A stretch of DNA of 64,000 bases. Origin: Herbinix sp. GTDB lineage: Bacteria > Bacillota > Clostridia > Lachnospirales > Lachnospiraceae. Both the position numbers and the translations under genes were made by a program. Shown here piece by piece: positions 38,363-48,738 of the stretch (the first letter of the stretch is position 1; each line of letters starts with the position of its first letter). The notes under the pieces are model-generated. The model was not told where the DNA came from. It made no database searches and was given only the letters and a program-made list of their open reading frames with translations. Location of the stretch: NCBI GenBank assembly GCA_029256105.1, contig JAQSYO010000002.1, positions 310,001 through 374,000 of the forward strand, given 5' to 3'.

Positions 38363-39718
38363 ATGTTTGTTAAAAGAACAGCGGAACTAAAGCTTATGGA
38401 GGAGCAATTTGCTTCACCGGAGAATAATCTAGTTATCTTGTATGGAAGAAAAGGTATGGGTAAAACTACGTTACTCACTGAATTCCTGGAGGGAAAGTCG
38501 GCAACCTTTTATTATGAAGGTACGGAGTGTGTGGATAAACTTCAACTTATTCAAATGCTTCGTAACATGGCTGAGATCCCCCAGAATTCAGAGAACCTTA
38601 ATTACCCTCTTCTTTTTTCGGATTTTATTGGGAAACGCTTGGAAAAAACCATAATAGTTCTGGATGAGTTCCATTATATCATCAAAAATAGTCCGAACTT
38701 TGTTGAGGCATTGCAATTACTTCGTAATACAGAACGTCCAGTGATGTTTATTTTGTGTAGCTCTTCTATAAGATGGGCTGAAAATGAGATGATTAGCAGC
38801 TTAGGAACCTCAGCCTCTTATATTACGGCATACATGAAATTAAAGGAATTTACTTTCGTGGATTTCGTTCATCGTTTTCCCAAATCCAGTGTTGAGACTT
38901 GTATCCATATTAATGCAATTCTAGGAGGAATTCCCGAATATCTTGATGATTGGCAGGAAGGTCAATCGGTAAAGGACAACATCAAACATCTATTACTAAA
39001 TAAGAACAGCAGGCTTTTTATGGCACCCCAACAATTTTTAAAGTTGGAACTTAGAGAGCCGGCTGTTTATAATACAATTCTTTTTACCTTAGCAGAGGGG
39101 AACCGCAAATTGAATGACCTTCATGCGAAAACAGGGTTCTCTAGGGCTAAAATAAGTGTATACTTAAAACATCTGATTCAACTTGATTTAGTAGAAAAGT
39201 TAGTTCCTCTGAATGCAGAAGGAAAGGAAAATGTACAAAAGGGACTTTATCGCATCAAGGATAACTTCCTTAGCTTTTGGTACCGATTTGTATTTCCGAA
39301 TTTATCAGATTTAATGTTAGGAAAAGCAGATAAGGTCTATGACAATGAAGTTGCTCCTTACCTAAATAAATACATGGGGGAATACTTTGCAGATGTTTGT
39401 ACTGAGTTTTTAAAGCTCATGAATTTTCATCTCAGACTTCCAGAAAAGTTTATCTGGTGGGATCGCTGGTATGGCAAAAATGGCACCATAGATATTCTTG
39501 CACTGGGCGAACATAACAAATCCCTTGTAGGTAAATGTCTTTGGGAAGAGAGAGTAACGGAGATTAGTGATTATGAGACTTTGAATTCACTGGCAAGAGA
39601 GGCAGGAATCAATCCGAATTATTGCTATTTATTCTCCAAGGGTGGTTTCACTCAGGAGCTTCGTGACTTAGTTGCTGGAAATAACAATGTCATGTTAATT
39701 GAATTGGAAGATTTGTAG
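38363..39718 (+). CDS. Archaeal-type AAA ATPase with DUF234-like C-terminus
   Basis: [38 protein letters not shown]-terminal restriction-fold-like region. Confidence 0.8.
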   Translation: MFVKRTAELKLMEEQFASPENNLVILYGRKGMGKTTLLTEFLEGKSATFYYEGTECVDKLQLIQMLRNMAEIPQNSENLNYPLLFSDFIGKRLEKTIIVLDEFHYIIKNSPNFVEALQLLRNTERPVMFILCSSSIRWAENEMISSLGTSASYITAYMKLKEFTFVDFVHRFPKSSVETCIHINAILGGIPEYLDDWQEGQSVKDNIKHLLLNKNSRLFMAPQQFLKLELREPAVYNTILFTLAEGNRKLNDLHAKTGFSRAKISVYLKHLIQLDLVEKLVPLNAEGKENVQKGLYRIKDNFLSFWYRFVFPNLSDLMLGKADKVYDNEVAPYLNKYMGEYFADVCTEFLKLMNFHLRLPEKFIWWDRWYGKNGTIDILALGEHNKSLVGKCLWEERVTEISDYETLNSLAREAGINPNYCYLFSKGGFTQELRDLVAGNNNVMLIELEDL

Positions 39719-39732
39719 GAAGAAGGTACCTT

Positions 39733-41157
39733 ATGTATCGTTTAATATCAAAATTAGTTATTTATAAAAATCTAGGGCAAGACAGTCTCTTGTTTCAATT
39801 AGCAGATCTAATAAAGGAGTATGACGGTTATATCGATGTTATAAAAGACACGAGTAACATAAAAGACACGCGTAACTTAAAAGACTCCATTAATTTAAAA
39901 TATACAGTTCCGGTAAAAGACTCCTTGCATTTGAAAGCCTCTGTTTTTGAGAAAGAGAACATTATCTCTAAAATTTATCTACTGATCAATCAATTGTTAG
40001 AATTAGCAACGGATTATGGCTTTAATAAAAACCTCTGGCATAATTACCTCGCGTTTTTACTTGCAACAGGAGAGAACCCCTTCAGTATTACCTGCGAAAA
40101 GGTTGGAGCTAAGGATGGAACGGTGAATCAATTTGCCCAAAATGATTTTAAGATATTTAAAGCCCTGTTTGATTATGACTTTAAACCCCTCGAGGAGGAA
40201 CTAGGTATTAATTGCTTCTCTGTAATAAGTGATTATAAAGCAATTGAGAAAAATAGTAGCCGCTATAACAAAAATGTCAGTGATAAGGTGCAATTTCTTA
40301 GTACAAAGATAGAAAATGCAAAGGATGAGATTGAAATTTTTACCTGTGTTACGGAGTTCTACCGTGATTATGGAGTGGGAGCTTTCGGGCTTAACAAGGC
40401 CTTTCGCATAAAGAAGGAGCAGGGGCAATTGGATATCTTCCCAATAACAAATACTCAGGAGGTTCTGCTGTCTGATTTGGTTGGCTATGAAATCCAGAAG
40501 AGAAAGCTAATTGATAATACGAGGGCTTTCGTGGAAGGGAAAAAGGCAAATAATGTGCTTTTATTCGGAGACAGCGGTACCGGTAAATCAACTTCGGTAA
40601 AAGCGATTTTGAATGAATATTATCAGGATGGACTTCGGATGATAGAAATCTATAAGCATCAATTTGAGGATTTATCTGCTGTAATCGCACGGATAAAGAA
40701 CCGTAATTATAAATTCATTATATACATGGATGACTTATCATTTGAAGAATTCGAGATTGAATATAAGTACCTGAAAGCAGTAATTGAAGGTGGTCTTGAG
40801 ACAAAGCCGGATAATGTGCTAATCTATGCGACCTCCAATCGTAGGCATCTGATAAGAGAAACGTGGAATGATCGCTCTGATATGGAAAAATCTGAGGATC
40901 TTCATCGATCCGATACGATGCAGGAGAAGCTTTCCTTAGTAGCACGTTTCGGTATCACAATTAATTTTTCTTCACCAGCGAAGAAGGAGTTCTTAGATAT
41001 AGTAAAACAATTGGCGAGACGTCAGGGTAATATTAATCTAACAGAGGAAGACCTCTGCGCAGAGGCTAATAAATGGGAATTGTCCCATGGCGGCATGTCT
41101 GGACGTACCGCACAGCAATTTGTAAATTATTTATTAGGACAAGTCGATTTATTATGA
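39733..41157 (+). CDS. DUF815-family ATP-binding protein
   Basis: [46 protein letters not shown]. Confidence 0.85.
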   Translation: MYRLISKLVIYKNLGQDSLLFQLADLIKEYDGYIDVIKDTSNIKDTRNLKDSINLKYTVPVKDSLHLKASVFEKENIISKIYLLINQLLELATDYGFNKNLWHNYLAFLLATGENPFSITCEKVGAKDGTVNQFAQNDFKIFKALFDYDFKPLEEELGINCFSVISDYKAIEKNSSRYNKNVSDKVQFLSTKIENAKDEIEIFTCVTEFYRDYGVGAFGLNKAFRIKKEQGQLDIFPITNTQEVLLSDLVGYEIQKRKLIDNTRAFVEGKKANNVLLFGDSGTGKSTSVKAILNEYYQDGLRMIEIYKHQFEDLSAVIARIKNRNYKFIIYMDDLSFEEFEIEYKYLKAVIEGGLETKPDNVLIYATSNRRHLIRETWNDRSDMEKSEDLHRSDTMQEKLSLVARFGITINFSSPAKKEFLDIVKQLARRQGNINLTEEDLCAEANKWELSHGGMSGRTAQQFVNYLLGQVDLL

Positions 41158-41174
41158 GTATAGGATTAAAATAT

Positions 41175-41280
41175 GGAAGATTATTCTTCCAATAATACAG
41201 GGAGGATAATTCATCCTAAACAGGGAGGATAATTCCTCCTAAACAAGGAGGATACTTCCTCCAAAAACAAGGAGGAAGAT
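41175..41280 (+). repeat. Tandem Shine-Dalgarno palindromes, ~23-nt period
   Basis: GGAAGATTATTCTTCC (41175), GGAGGATAATTCATCC (41201), GGAGGATAATTCCTCC (41224), GGAGGATACTTCCTCC (41247), GGAGGAAGAT (41271) then ATG 41282. Confidence 0.95.
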
Positions 41281-41281
41281 A

Positions 41282-41674
41282 ATGGAGAAGTTCAGGATAT
41301 TAGTAAAAGGCGTTGTTCAATATGAGGATAAGTACCTTGTGGTTCACAAATGGTATGATGATCGTGTGTCAGAGCCATATCAATGGGAATTTATAGATGG
41401 TGTGATTGAATTCGGGGAAGGGCCTGACAAAGCCGTGTTAAGAAGCATCTTTGAGCAAACCGGATTATCTGCAACCATTGATCGAATACTCTACACCTGG
41501 TCCTTTATGACAGGTGATGTATTTAACATAGGAATCAGTTACTTATGCAGAGTATCCTTTGATGATGTAATATTGTCCGAGGACTTGGTGGACAGCCGGT
41601 GGATTATGAAATTTGAAATGGAGAATTACGTAAACAGCAAGGTATTGGAAGATGTAGAACAGGCGGAACTGTAA
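41282..41674 (+). CDS. NUDIX hydrolase-like protein
   Basis: FIDGVIEFGEGPDKAVLRSIFEQTGL resembles a degenerate NUDIX box. Confidence 0.7.
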   Translation: MEKFRILVKGVVQYEDKYLVVHKWYDDRVSEPYQWEFIDGVIEFGEGPDKAVLRSIFEQTGLSATIDRILYTWSFMTGDVFNIGISYLCRVSFDDVILSEDLVDSRWIMKFEMENYVNSKVLEDVEQAEL

Positions 41675-41687
41675 AGGAGAATGGCAA

Positions 41688-43001
41688 ATGCTTACTTTAA
41701 TCAAGAATGGGTATGTAATTGATCCAGCATCTAATAGGGAGGGTCTTTTTGATGTTTTAATTGATCAAGATCTAATTTGTAAGATCAATCAAAATATAGT
41801 AATCGAGGAGGTACAGCTTGAAGCGAAGAAAATGGGCAGGCAGTTCAAGCTAATCGATGCGAAGGGTAAGCATGTAATGCCCGGCTTTATTGATCTTCAT
41901 GTTCATCTACGTGAACCCGGGTTTGAGTATAAGGAAACGATCGCTACGGGTGCAATGGCAGCGGCAGCAGGTGGATTTACCTCGGTTTGCCCCATGCCGA
42001 ATACAAAACCATCAACCGATAATGCGGATACGGTGCGTTGGATATTAGATAAAGCGAAGAAAGAAGCTGTCATTAATATCCTTCCAGTTGGAGCTGTTAC
42101 GCTTGGGCAGTTTGGGGAAGAACTTGTTGCAATTGGGGAATTAAAAGATGCCGGTGTAGTTGCACTTAGTGAAGATGGTAAATCAGTTATGGATACCGCG
42201 CTTTATGCCAAAGCAATGCAACAGGCTGCGATATATAACATTCCTATCTTTGCCCATTGTGAAGATAAAAGCCTAGCTGGGAAGGGTGTCATAAATTCAG
42301 GGAAAAAGGCAGAACAATGGAATCTGCCTGGAATAAGCAATGCCGTTGAAGACATTATAACAGCAAGGGATATTCTACTTGCGAAAGAGACGGGTGCTCA
42401 GCTTCATCTTTGCCATTGCTCTACGAAGGATAGCACAACGATGATTGCACTGGCCAAAAAGGACGGTTTAAAGGTGACGGGTGAGGTATGTCCTCATCAT
42501 TTCACACTGTCGGATGAAGATATCCTAACTGACGATGCAGATTATAAGATGAATCCACCCTTGCGAAAGCCAGAGGATGTACAAGCATTAAAGGAAGCCT
42601 TAAGAGATAATATTATTGATGTAATTTCAACTGACCATGCTCCACATTCAGCAGAGGAAAAATTAAAATCTTTTACCGATGCACCTTTTGGGATAGTAGG
42701 TTCAGAGACTGCATTTGCATTAACCGTGTCAGAACTCGTGAATACCGGTTATTTAACCCTCCGACAAATGGTAGAGAAATTGAGCACAAATCCAGCAAAA
42801 ATACTTGGTAGTGACCGAGGTTGTATAGAAGAAGGTCGGATAGCAGATATCGTAATTGCGGATCTAAATGCTGAGTATACCATTGATAAGAATAGATTTT
42901 ATTCGAAGGGAAAGAATACACCTTTCCATGGAAGAAATGTGAAGGGACGTATTGAGTACACATTTGTATCAGGGAAAGTAGTATATAAATTCGAGAAGTA
43001 A
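41688..43001 (+). CDS. pyrC: Dihydroorotase
   Basis: PGFIDLHVHLREPGFEYKETI, AHCEDKSLAGKG, STDHAPHSAEEK. Confidence 0.95.
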   Translation: MLTLIKNGYVIDPASNREGLFDVLIDQDLICKINQNIVIEEVQLEAKKMGRQFKLIDAKGKHVMPGFIDLHVHLREPGFEYKETIATGAMAAAAGGFTSVCPMPNTKPSTDNADTVRWILDKAKKEAVINILPVGAVTLGQFGEELVAIGELKDAGVVALSEDGKSVMDTALYAKAMQQAAIYNIPIFAHCEDKSLAGKGVINSGKKAEQWNLPGISNAVEDIITARDILLAKETGAQLHLCHCSTKDSTTMIALAKKDGLKVTGEVCPHHFTLSDEDILTDDADYKMNPPLRKPEDVQALKEALRDNIIDVISTDHAPHSAEEKLKSFTDAPFGIVGSETAFALTVSELVNTGYLTLRQMVEKLSTNPAKILGSDRGCIEEGRIADIVIADLNAEYTIDKNRFYSKGKNTPFHGRNVKGRIEYTFVSGKVVYKFEK

Positions 43002-43020
43002 TGAAATGATTAAGAAGAAC

Positions 43021-43098
43021 GAGGGAGATGCCTCATAGAGAAGGAGGCATTTTCTTCAAAAAACAGGAGGCAAAGCCTCCAAAAAAAGGAGGCTTTTT
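43021..43098 (+). repeat. Shine-Dalgarno palindrome array 5' of pyrF
   Basis: GGAGGCATTTTCTTC (43043), GGAGGCAAAGCCTCC (43066), GGAGGCTTTTT (43088); 22-23-nt period. Confidence 0.9.
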
Positions 43099-43101
43099 AA
43101 T

Positions 43102-44034
43102 ATGATTAACAAATTAGTTGAACGAATTGAGCAAATGAGTGCACCCATTGTAGTTGGTCTTGATCCTATGCTTGATTATATGCCACAACACTTACTTAAC
43201 AAAGCATTTCTTGAAAAGGGAGAGAACCTCGAGGGTATTTCAGAAGCGATTTGGCAATACAATAAGGGAATTGTGGATGCTACCTATGACTTGATCCCTG
43301 CTGTTAAGCCACAGATTGCAATGTATGAGCAATTTGGTATTGAGGGTCTGAAAGCTTTTAAGAAAACGGTAGATTATTGTAAAGAAAAAGGTCTGGTGGT
43401 AATTGGTGACATAAAACGAGGCGATATCGGCTCCACCTCCGTAGCTTATGCTACTGGTCACCTTGGTAAGGTGACGATTGGAGGAAATACCTATCGTGGC
43501 TTTGATGAGGATTTCATTACGGTTAATCCTTACTTGGGCTCTGACGGCGTGCTTCCATTTATTGATGTTTGTAAGGAGGAAGACAAAGGTTTATTTATTC
43601 TTGTAAAGACCTCTAATCCCTCCAGCGGTGAATTTCAGGATCAGTTAGTAAATGGCAAGCCCTTATATGAACTCGTTGGAGAAAAGGTTGCTGAGTGGGG
43701 TGAACTGCATATGGGAACCTCGTATAGTTATATCGGTGCAGTAGTTGGTGGTACGTATCCAGAGATGGGTAAGATCTTAAGAGCACTTATGCCAAAAACC
43801 TATATCCTTGTTCCGGGTTATGGCGCGCAAGGTGGTAAGGCAGAAGATTTAGTGCATTATTTTAATAAAGATGGATTAGGAGCGATTATTAACTCTTCGA
43901 GGGGAATTATTGCTGCCTATAAACTAAAAGGTTATGAAAAATTCGGTCCGGAAGCTTACGCCGATGCTTCTCGCCAAGCAGTAATCGATATGAGGGAAGA
44001 TTTAAAGAAGGCATGGGTAGCAGCAAAAAAGTAA
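43102..44034 (+). CDS. pyrF: Orotidine 5'-phosphate decarboxylase
   Basis: VGLDPMLDYMP, VIGDIKRGDIGSTSVAYA, VPGYGAQGGKAEDL. Confidence 0.95.
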   Translation: MINKLVERIEQMSAPIVVGLDPMLDYMPQHLLNKAFLEKGENLEGISEAIWQYNKGIVDATYDLIPAVKPQIAMYEQFGIEGLKAFKKTVDYCKEKGLVVIGDIKRGDIGSTSVAYATGHLGKVTIGGNTYRGFDEDFITVNPYLGSDGVLPFIDVCKEEDKGLFILVKTSNPSSGEFQDQLVNGKPLYELVGEKVAEWGELHMGTSYSYIGAVVGGTYPEMGKILRALMPKTYILVPGYGAQGGKAEDLVHYFNKDGLGAIINSSRGIIAAYKLKGYEKFGPEAYADASRQAVIDMREDLKKAWVAAKK

Positions 44035-44087
44035 ATGTTGAGATAAAAAATTGGAAGAATTTAAGAATGGGAAGAACAAATAAAAAA

Positions 44088-44127
44088 CAGGGGAGCATTA
44101 TCAATTGATAATGTACCCCTGTTTTTG
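44088..44127. terminator. Bidirectional terminator between pyrF and peptidyl-prolyl isomerase gene
   Basis: AACAGGGGAGCATTATCAATTGATAATGTACCCCTGTTTTT. Confidence 0.8.
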
Positions 44128-44166
44128 GTTTTCCTTTTTTGCTACCTGCAAACAGTTATATTAAGT

Positions 44167-44697
44167 TTAGCATTTTTCAGGTTCACTATATTCCACACCA
44201 AAGGTATCAACAGTAACTTTCTTCATAATTTGTGGTTCCAAGGGAGCATCGGAATAATCCGTTTTAACATCAGCAACTTTATTAACAACATCCATACCTT
44301 CGGTTACTTTACCGAAAGCTGCATAGGAACCGTCTAAATGGGGGGAATCCTTATGCATGATGAAAAACTGGGAACCTGCTGAATCTGGGCGTTGAGATCT
44401 TGCCATAGAAAGCACGCCAGCGGTATGCTTAATATTATTATCAAAGTGGTTATAAGAGAATTCACCCTTGATAGAATATCCGGGGCCGCCCATTCCGGTA
44501 CCCTCCGGATCGCCGCCTTGAAGCATAAAGCCACGAATAACACGGTGAAACTTCAGACCGTCGTAGAAGCCCTTATTCACTAGGGAGATGAAATTGTTAA
44601 CTGTATTGGGAGCTACATCAGGATATAATTCGATTTTGATGATATCTCCGTTTTGAAGTTCCATTGTTACGATTGGGTTTGTATTTGCCATTTTCAT
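44167..44697 (-). CDS. Cyclophilin-type peptidyl-prolyl cis-trans isomerase
   Basis: FHRVIRGFMLQGGDPEGTGMGGPGY; GVLSMARSQRPDSAGSQFFI. Confidence 0.93.
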   Translation of the reverse strand: MKMANTNPIVTMELQNGDIIKIELYPDVAPNTVNNFISLVNKGFYDGLKFHRVIRGFMLQGGDPEGTGMGGPGYSIKGEFSYNHFDNNIKHTAGVLSMARSQRPDSAGSQFFIMHKDSPHLDGSYAAFGKVTEGMDVVNKVADVKTDYSDAPLEPQIMKKVTVDTFGVEYSEPEKC

Positions 44698-44804
44698 TCA
44701 TTTCCTCTCAATTAAAGAATTTACACATTATATGCCTTAAAATGATTGCTTTTGCTGGTAAATATATCATAGTAGGGCATCTATGTCAAGGTAGAGCAAG
44801 GTAA

Positions 44805-46085
44805 TTAGTTTTTTATCCGTATATTATTAATGATAAATTTGCTTTTTGGAAGGGTAGGCATTCTTGATAATCGATAAGTTAAATCCTGGAGCGGCACCTG
44901 ATATTCGATACGAGTTGATAGAAATTTTAAGCTTTCTTTCATTAGTGCTAGCGTAATCATTTCACCTGGACAACGGGTTCCTTTATTGTAATCTCCACCA
45001 CCTTGAGGAATAAAATCGAAGGGATCTTCATTGCGATCACGAAAGCGTTCCGGTTGAAATATATTAGCATCCTTCCAGGTACTTTCATCATGGTTCGTCC
45101 CGAAAATGTCTAATAGCACCAAAGTGTCTTTTTTAAAGTTATAATTATGCCAATTGAAATCATTTCGCACTCTTGCAGCCAAAAAAGGGCCGAAGGGGTA
45201 ATAACGACGGATCTCCTGAATGAACATTGAGAGGTAGGTGTCATCCTTTTGTTGAAGCTTTTCCTTACATTCCGGATACGTATGCAGAGCTAAGGCTCCA
45301 AAGGTGATATAGGTAGCGATTGCTGTAATGGGTCGTAAAATATTTAATAATTCCACTGCAGCAACCTGTGTTTCAAGAAGGTTGCCGCTAAGATCACGGT
45401 GCCAAGCAATGGCATTTAAAGCAGTGTCCTTTGGCACTATAATACGTCCTGCTCTGACAGTACGAATGATATCCCCGGCCCAACATTCTGAGCGATTTCT
45501 TGCATATCTTCCCTTCCAATGTCTGGGTCCGGCGGCACCAAATGCATCAATCATAGCACTCATATCTTGTGATCTTTGCCTTATTTCCGATTTATGCAGC
45601 GGTACTCCAGCCCATTTGCAAGCTACTTGAAATAATAATTTGTTAGCTTCATCAAATAGCACCACCTTGTGCTTACCCTCCCAACGCTTGCTTTTTATCT
45701 GCCATAGGGATGTTGTAAGATTAATAATTCTATTGATTTGAGAGGGTGTCATAATGGACATAAAAAGTAACTTGCGGTGCATATGGGCAGCACCATCCAA
45801 GGTCTGGATGGCTTTTTTACCAAATAAGGTTTCTTGAATTCTCTTTGGCATCGCACCCTCTCTCGTAAACAAGTTCTGATCATAGAATAGCGTAGCGGCT
45901 TCTTTTCCACTGATACAAATTGCTTTTTGGCCCATTAAACGGATCTGAAATAAATCGGAACCATATTTGCGAATGCGATTTGGGATAAATAAATAACCTT
46001 CCATTAAAAGCAGTAGTGAACTATCTATAAATTTTTCTCTTGGTATTGTATTTGGCAATTTTCTGTTTATATCGGTTGGCTTCAT
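44805..46085 (-). CDS. Cytochrome P450, CYP152 (fatty acid peroxygenase)-like
   Basis: FGAAGPRHWKGRYARNRSE, ILRPITAIATYITFGALAL, EIRRYYPFGPFLAARV, FIPQGGGDYNKGTRCPGE (haem-Cys). Confidence 0.88.
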   Translation of the reverse strand: MKPTDINRKLPNTIPREKFIDSSLLLLMEGYLFIPNRIRKYGSDLFQIRLMGQKAICISGKEAATLFYDQNLFTREGAMPKRIQETLFGKKAIQTLDGAAHMHRKLLFMSIMTPSQINRIINLTTSLWQIKSKRWEGKHKVVLFDEANKLLFQVACKWAGVPLHKSEIRQRSQDMSAMIDAFGAAGPRHWKGRYARNRSECWAGDIIRTVRAGRIIVPKDTALNAIAWHRDLSGNLLETQVAAVELLNILRPITAIATYITFGALALHTYPECKEKLQQKDDTYLSMFIQEIRRYYPFGPFLAARVRNDFNWHNYNFKKDTLVLLDIFGTNHDESTWKDANIFQPERFRDRNEDPFDFIPQGGGDYNKGTRCPGEMITLALMKESLKFLSTRIEYQVPLQDLTYRLSRMPTLPKSKFIINNIRIKN

Positions 46086-46292
46086 ATCTGTCTACTCCTT
46101 AGGATTGAATAATTAGTTACCTTTCCCTATTATTTACATGTTTTTTAAAAATATGATTTTCTTGTAATTCCTGCTTATGTTTTATATAATGTAAGTCAGC
46201 AAATATTAAATTCTCGTAAAACTATAGATTTTATTTCTCCATAATACTTAACAAAAGATAAAACACATACGAAAGGGAGTTAGGACAGATTG

Positions 46293-46697
46293 ATGAGTGA
46301 GGTTTATACTTTTGGAATAAAATCAGGACAACCAACGGCTTTAATTAATATTACAAATGAAGTTCAGAATGTGATAAAGGACAGCGGAATAAAAGCTGGT
46401 ATCTGTGTAATATTTGCTCCGCATACTTCAGCAGGGATTACACTAAATGAAAATACGGACCAAGATGTAATACGCGATTTTGTTATGGAGACAAATAAAA
46501 TTGTTCCAATATCAGATGGGTATCATCATATTGAGGGAAACTCAGCGGCACATATCAAATCGAGTATCGTGGGAGTTTCACAAACGTTGATTATAGATGA
46601 TGGAAGGTTACTTTTAGGAACCTGGCAGGGGATCTATTTCGCGGATTTTGATGGGCCGAGGATACGGAAGGTTTACGTGAAAATAATTGAAGGATAA
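46293..46697 (+). CDS. YjbQ/UPF0047-family protein
   Basis: CVIFAPHTSAGITLNENTDQDV; HIKSSIVG; LGTWQGIYFADFDGPR. Confidence 0.9.
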   Translation: MSEVYTFGIKSGQPTALINITNEVQNVIKDSGIKAGICVIFAPHTSAGITLNENTDQDVIRDFVMETNKIVPISDGYHHIEGNSAAHIKSSIVGVSQTLIIDDGRLLLGTWQGIYFADFDGPRIRKVYVKIIEG

Positions 46698-46805
46698 TTT
46701 AAAGAAGTCAGACTAAAATACGCCTTGTCCAAGACCAAGAATTAGGATATAATCGGAATGGATAAACAAAAGCAGACATTATTTATATTTCATAGGAGAA
46801 AATAT

Positions 46806-47573
46806 ATGTCAGTAGCAAGCAAAAAAAAAGCTATCATAATAGAGAATATTAAAATAGCAGAAGATATCTATAGTATGTGGATGAAGGCAGCGGATATTGC
46901 GACGTTGGCAAAGCCAGGCCAATTTGTTTCCTTGTATTGTAACGATGGTAGCAGACTTTTACCAAGGCCAATCAGTATTTGTGAGATTGATCGTGAACAG
47001 GGAAGGGTAAGATTAGTATATCGCATTGCGGGCAAAGGAACAAAGGAATTTTCCCTCTTAAATGCAGGTGACTCAGTAGAAGCAATGGGACCTTTCGGAA
47101 ATGGATTTACATTAGAAGGTAAGAAAGCCCTGCTGATCGGAGGAGGAATAGGCATACCTCCTATGCTTGAGTTGGCAAAACAGTTAAACTGTGAGAAACA
47201 GATAGTGTTGGGATTTCGTGATATAACATTTTTGGAGAAGGAATTTGAACCATATGGCAAGGTCTATGTGTCCACAGAGGATGGAAGCAAGGGAACGAAG
47301 GGTAATGTTATTGATGCAATGAAAGTAAATGATCTTGAGGCAGATATCATCTTTGCCTGCGGACCTACACCAATGCTACGAGGCGTCAAGGCTTATGCAC
47401 TGGATCAGGGTATTATAGCGCAACTATCCATGGAAGAGCGGATGGCTTGCGGTGTAGGAGCATGCCTTGGTTGTGTATGTAAGACGAAGGAAATTGATCA
47501 TCACAGTAATGTTAAGAATAAACGAGTTTGCAAGGATGGGCCAGTATTTTACGCCAATGAGGTGGAGCTATGA
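46806..47573 (+). CDS. pyrK: Dihydroorotate dehydrogenase electron-transfer subunit
   Basis: LLPRPISICEID, LIGGGIGIPPMLELAK, MACGVGACLGCVCKT. Confidence 0.93.
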   Translation: MSVASKKKAIIIENIKIAEDIYSMWMKAADIATLAKPGQFVSLYCNDGSRLLPRPISICEIDREQGRVRLVYRIAGKGTKEFSLLNAGDSVEAMGPFGNGFTLEGKKALLIGGGIGIPPMLELAKQLNCEKQIVLGFRDITFLEKEFEPYGKVYVSTEDGSKGTKGNVIDAMKVNDLEADIIFACGPTPMLRGVKAYALDQGIIAQLSMEERMACGVGACLGCVCKTKEIDHHSNVKNKRVCKDGPVFYANEVEL

Positions 47574-48472
47574 ATACAAGCGTAACCTTAGCTGGAATTA
47601 CCTTTAAAAATCCAGTAACGACCGCATCAGGAACCTTTGGTTCCGGTATGGAGTATAGCGATTATGTAGATTTATCAAAACTTGGTGCAGTGACAACCAA
47701 GGGCGTTTCCAGTATCCCTTGGGCGGGAAATCCAACTCCAAGAGTAGCGGAAACTTATGGTGGAATGTTAAATGCTATAGGACTTCAAAATCCAGGTGCA
47801 GATGTTTTTATTCATAGAGATCTCCCGTTTTTAAGAAAACAGGACACTAAGATTATTGTTAATGTTGTTGGTAAAACCACAGAAGAATATTGCGATGTGG
47901 TGGAGCGCTTAGCAGATTGTGATGTTGATATGTTGGAAATTAACATATCCTGTCCTAATGTGAAAGAAGGCGGCATTGCTTTTGGCCAGGATCCCAGATG
48001 TATCGAAGAGATTACATCACAATTAAAAAGACGAGCCAAACAACCAATCATAATGAAGTTAAGCCCGAATGTAACTGATATTGCCGAGATGGCGAGAGCA
48101 GCAGAGGCAGGCGGTGCAGACGCACTATCCTTAATCAACACATTAACCGGTATGAAGATCGATATTTACCGAAGATCATTTCTGTTGGCGAATAAAACGG
48201 GCGGATTATCCGGTCCTGCAATCAAACCGATTGCAGTACGCATGGTATATCAAGTTGCTAATGCAGTAAAACTTCCAATCATCGGTATGGGAGGTATCAC
48301 CAATGCAGAGGATGCGCTTGAATTCATTATGGCAGGTGCTAGTATGATAGCAGTGGGAACGGCTAATTTTATCAATCCTACGGCAACGGTAGAAGTTGTG
48401 GAAGGGATTGAAACATATATGAAGCAATATGGAATACAAGATATCAAAGATTTAATCGGTTGTGTAGGGTGA
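47570..48472 (+). CDS. pyrD: Dihydroorotate dehydrogenase, catalytic subunit
   Basis: NPVTTASGTFGSGMEY, NAIGLQNPG, INISCPNVKEGG, GMGGITNAEDALEFIMAGA; ATGA overlap with pyrK. Confidence 0.95.
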   Translation: MNTSVTLAGITFKNPVTTASGTFGSGMEYSDYVDLSKLGAVTTKGVSSIPWAGNPTPRVAETYGGMLNAIGLQNPGADVFIHRDLPFLRKQDTKIIVNVVGKTTEEYCDVVERLADCDVDMLEINISCPNVKEGGIAFGQDPRCIEEITSQLKRRAKQPIIMKLSPNVTDIAEMARAAEAGGADALSLINTLTGMKIDIYRRSFLLANKTGGLSGPAIKPIAVRMVYQVANAVKLPIIGMGGITNAEDALEFIMAGASMIAVGTANFINPTATVEVVEGIETYMKQYGIQDIKDLIGCVG

Positions 48473-48475
48473 AGA

Positions 48476-48545
48476 AAGAATTCAGCTATGCTGAATTCTT
48501 GGTATATATTAAGAATGAATTCCAGTGGAAATTCATTCTTAATAT
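48476..48545. repeat. Two consecutive hairpins after pyrD
   Basis: AAGAATTCAGC-TAT-GCTGAATTCTT (48476-48500) and ATATTAAGAATGAATTCC...GGAAATTCATTCTTAATAT (48506-48545). Confidence 0.85.
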
Positions 48546-48738
48546 TTACAGGTGTTCTGAAGCATTTATAGTCACTGTGTGGCAATGCTGGTTAGTGTGA
48601 AGAAAGAGCGTCTTTCCGGCTATTGGAGATGACACATAGCGGCATCGGGTAAGTTCGTATAATAAATCTTAAATTTTTAAGAAGTACTATTATTTAAAAT
48701 AATTTGTGTTACAATGAAATCATGGCAGGAGGAAGATT

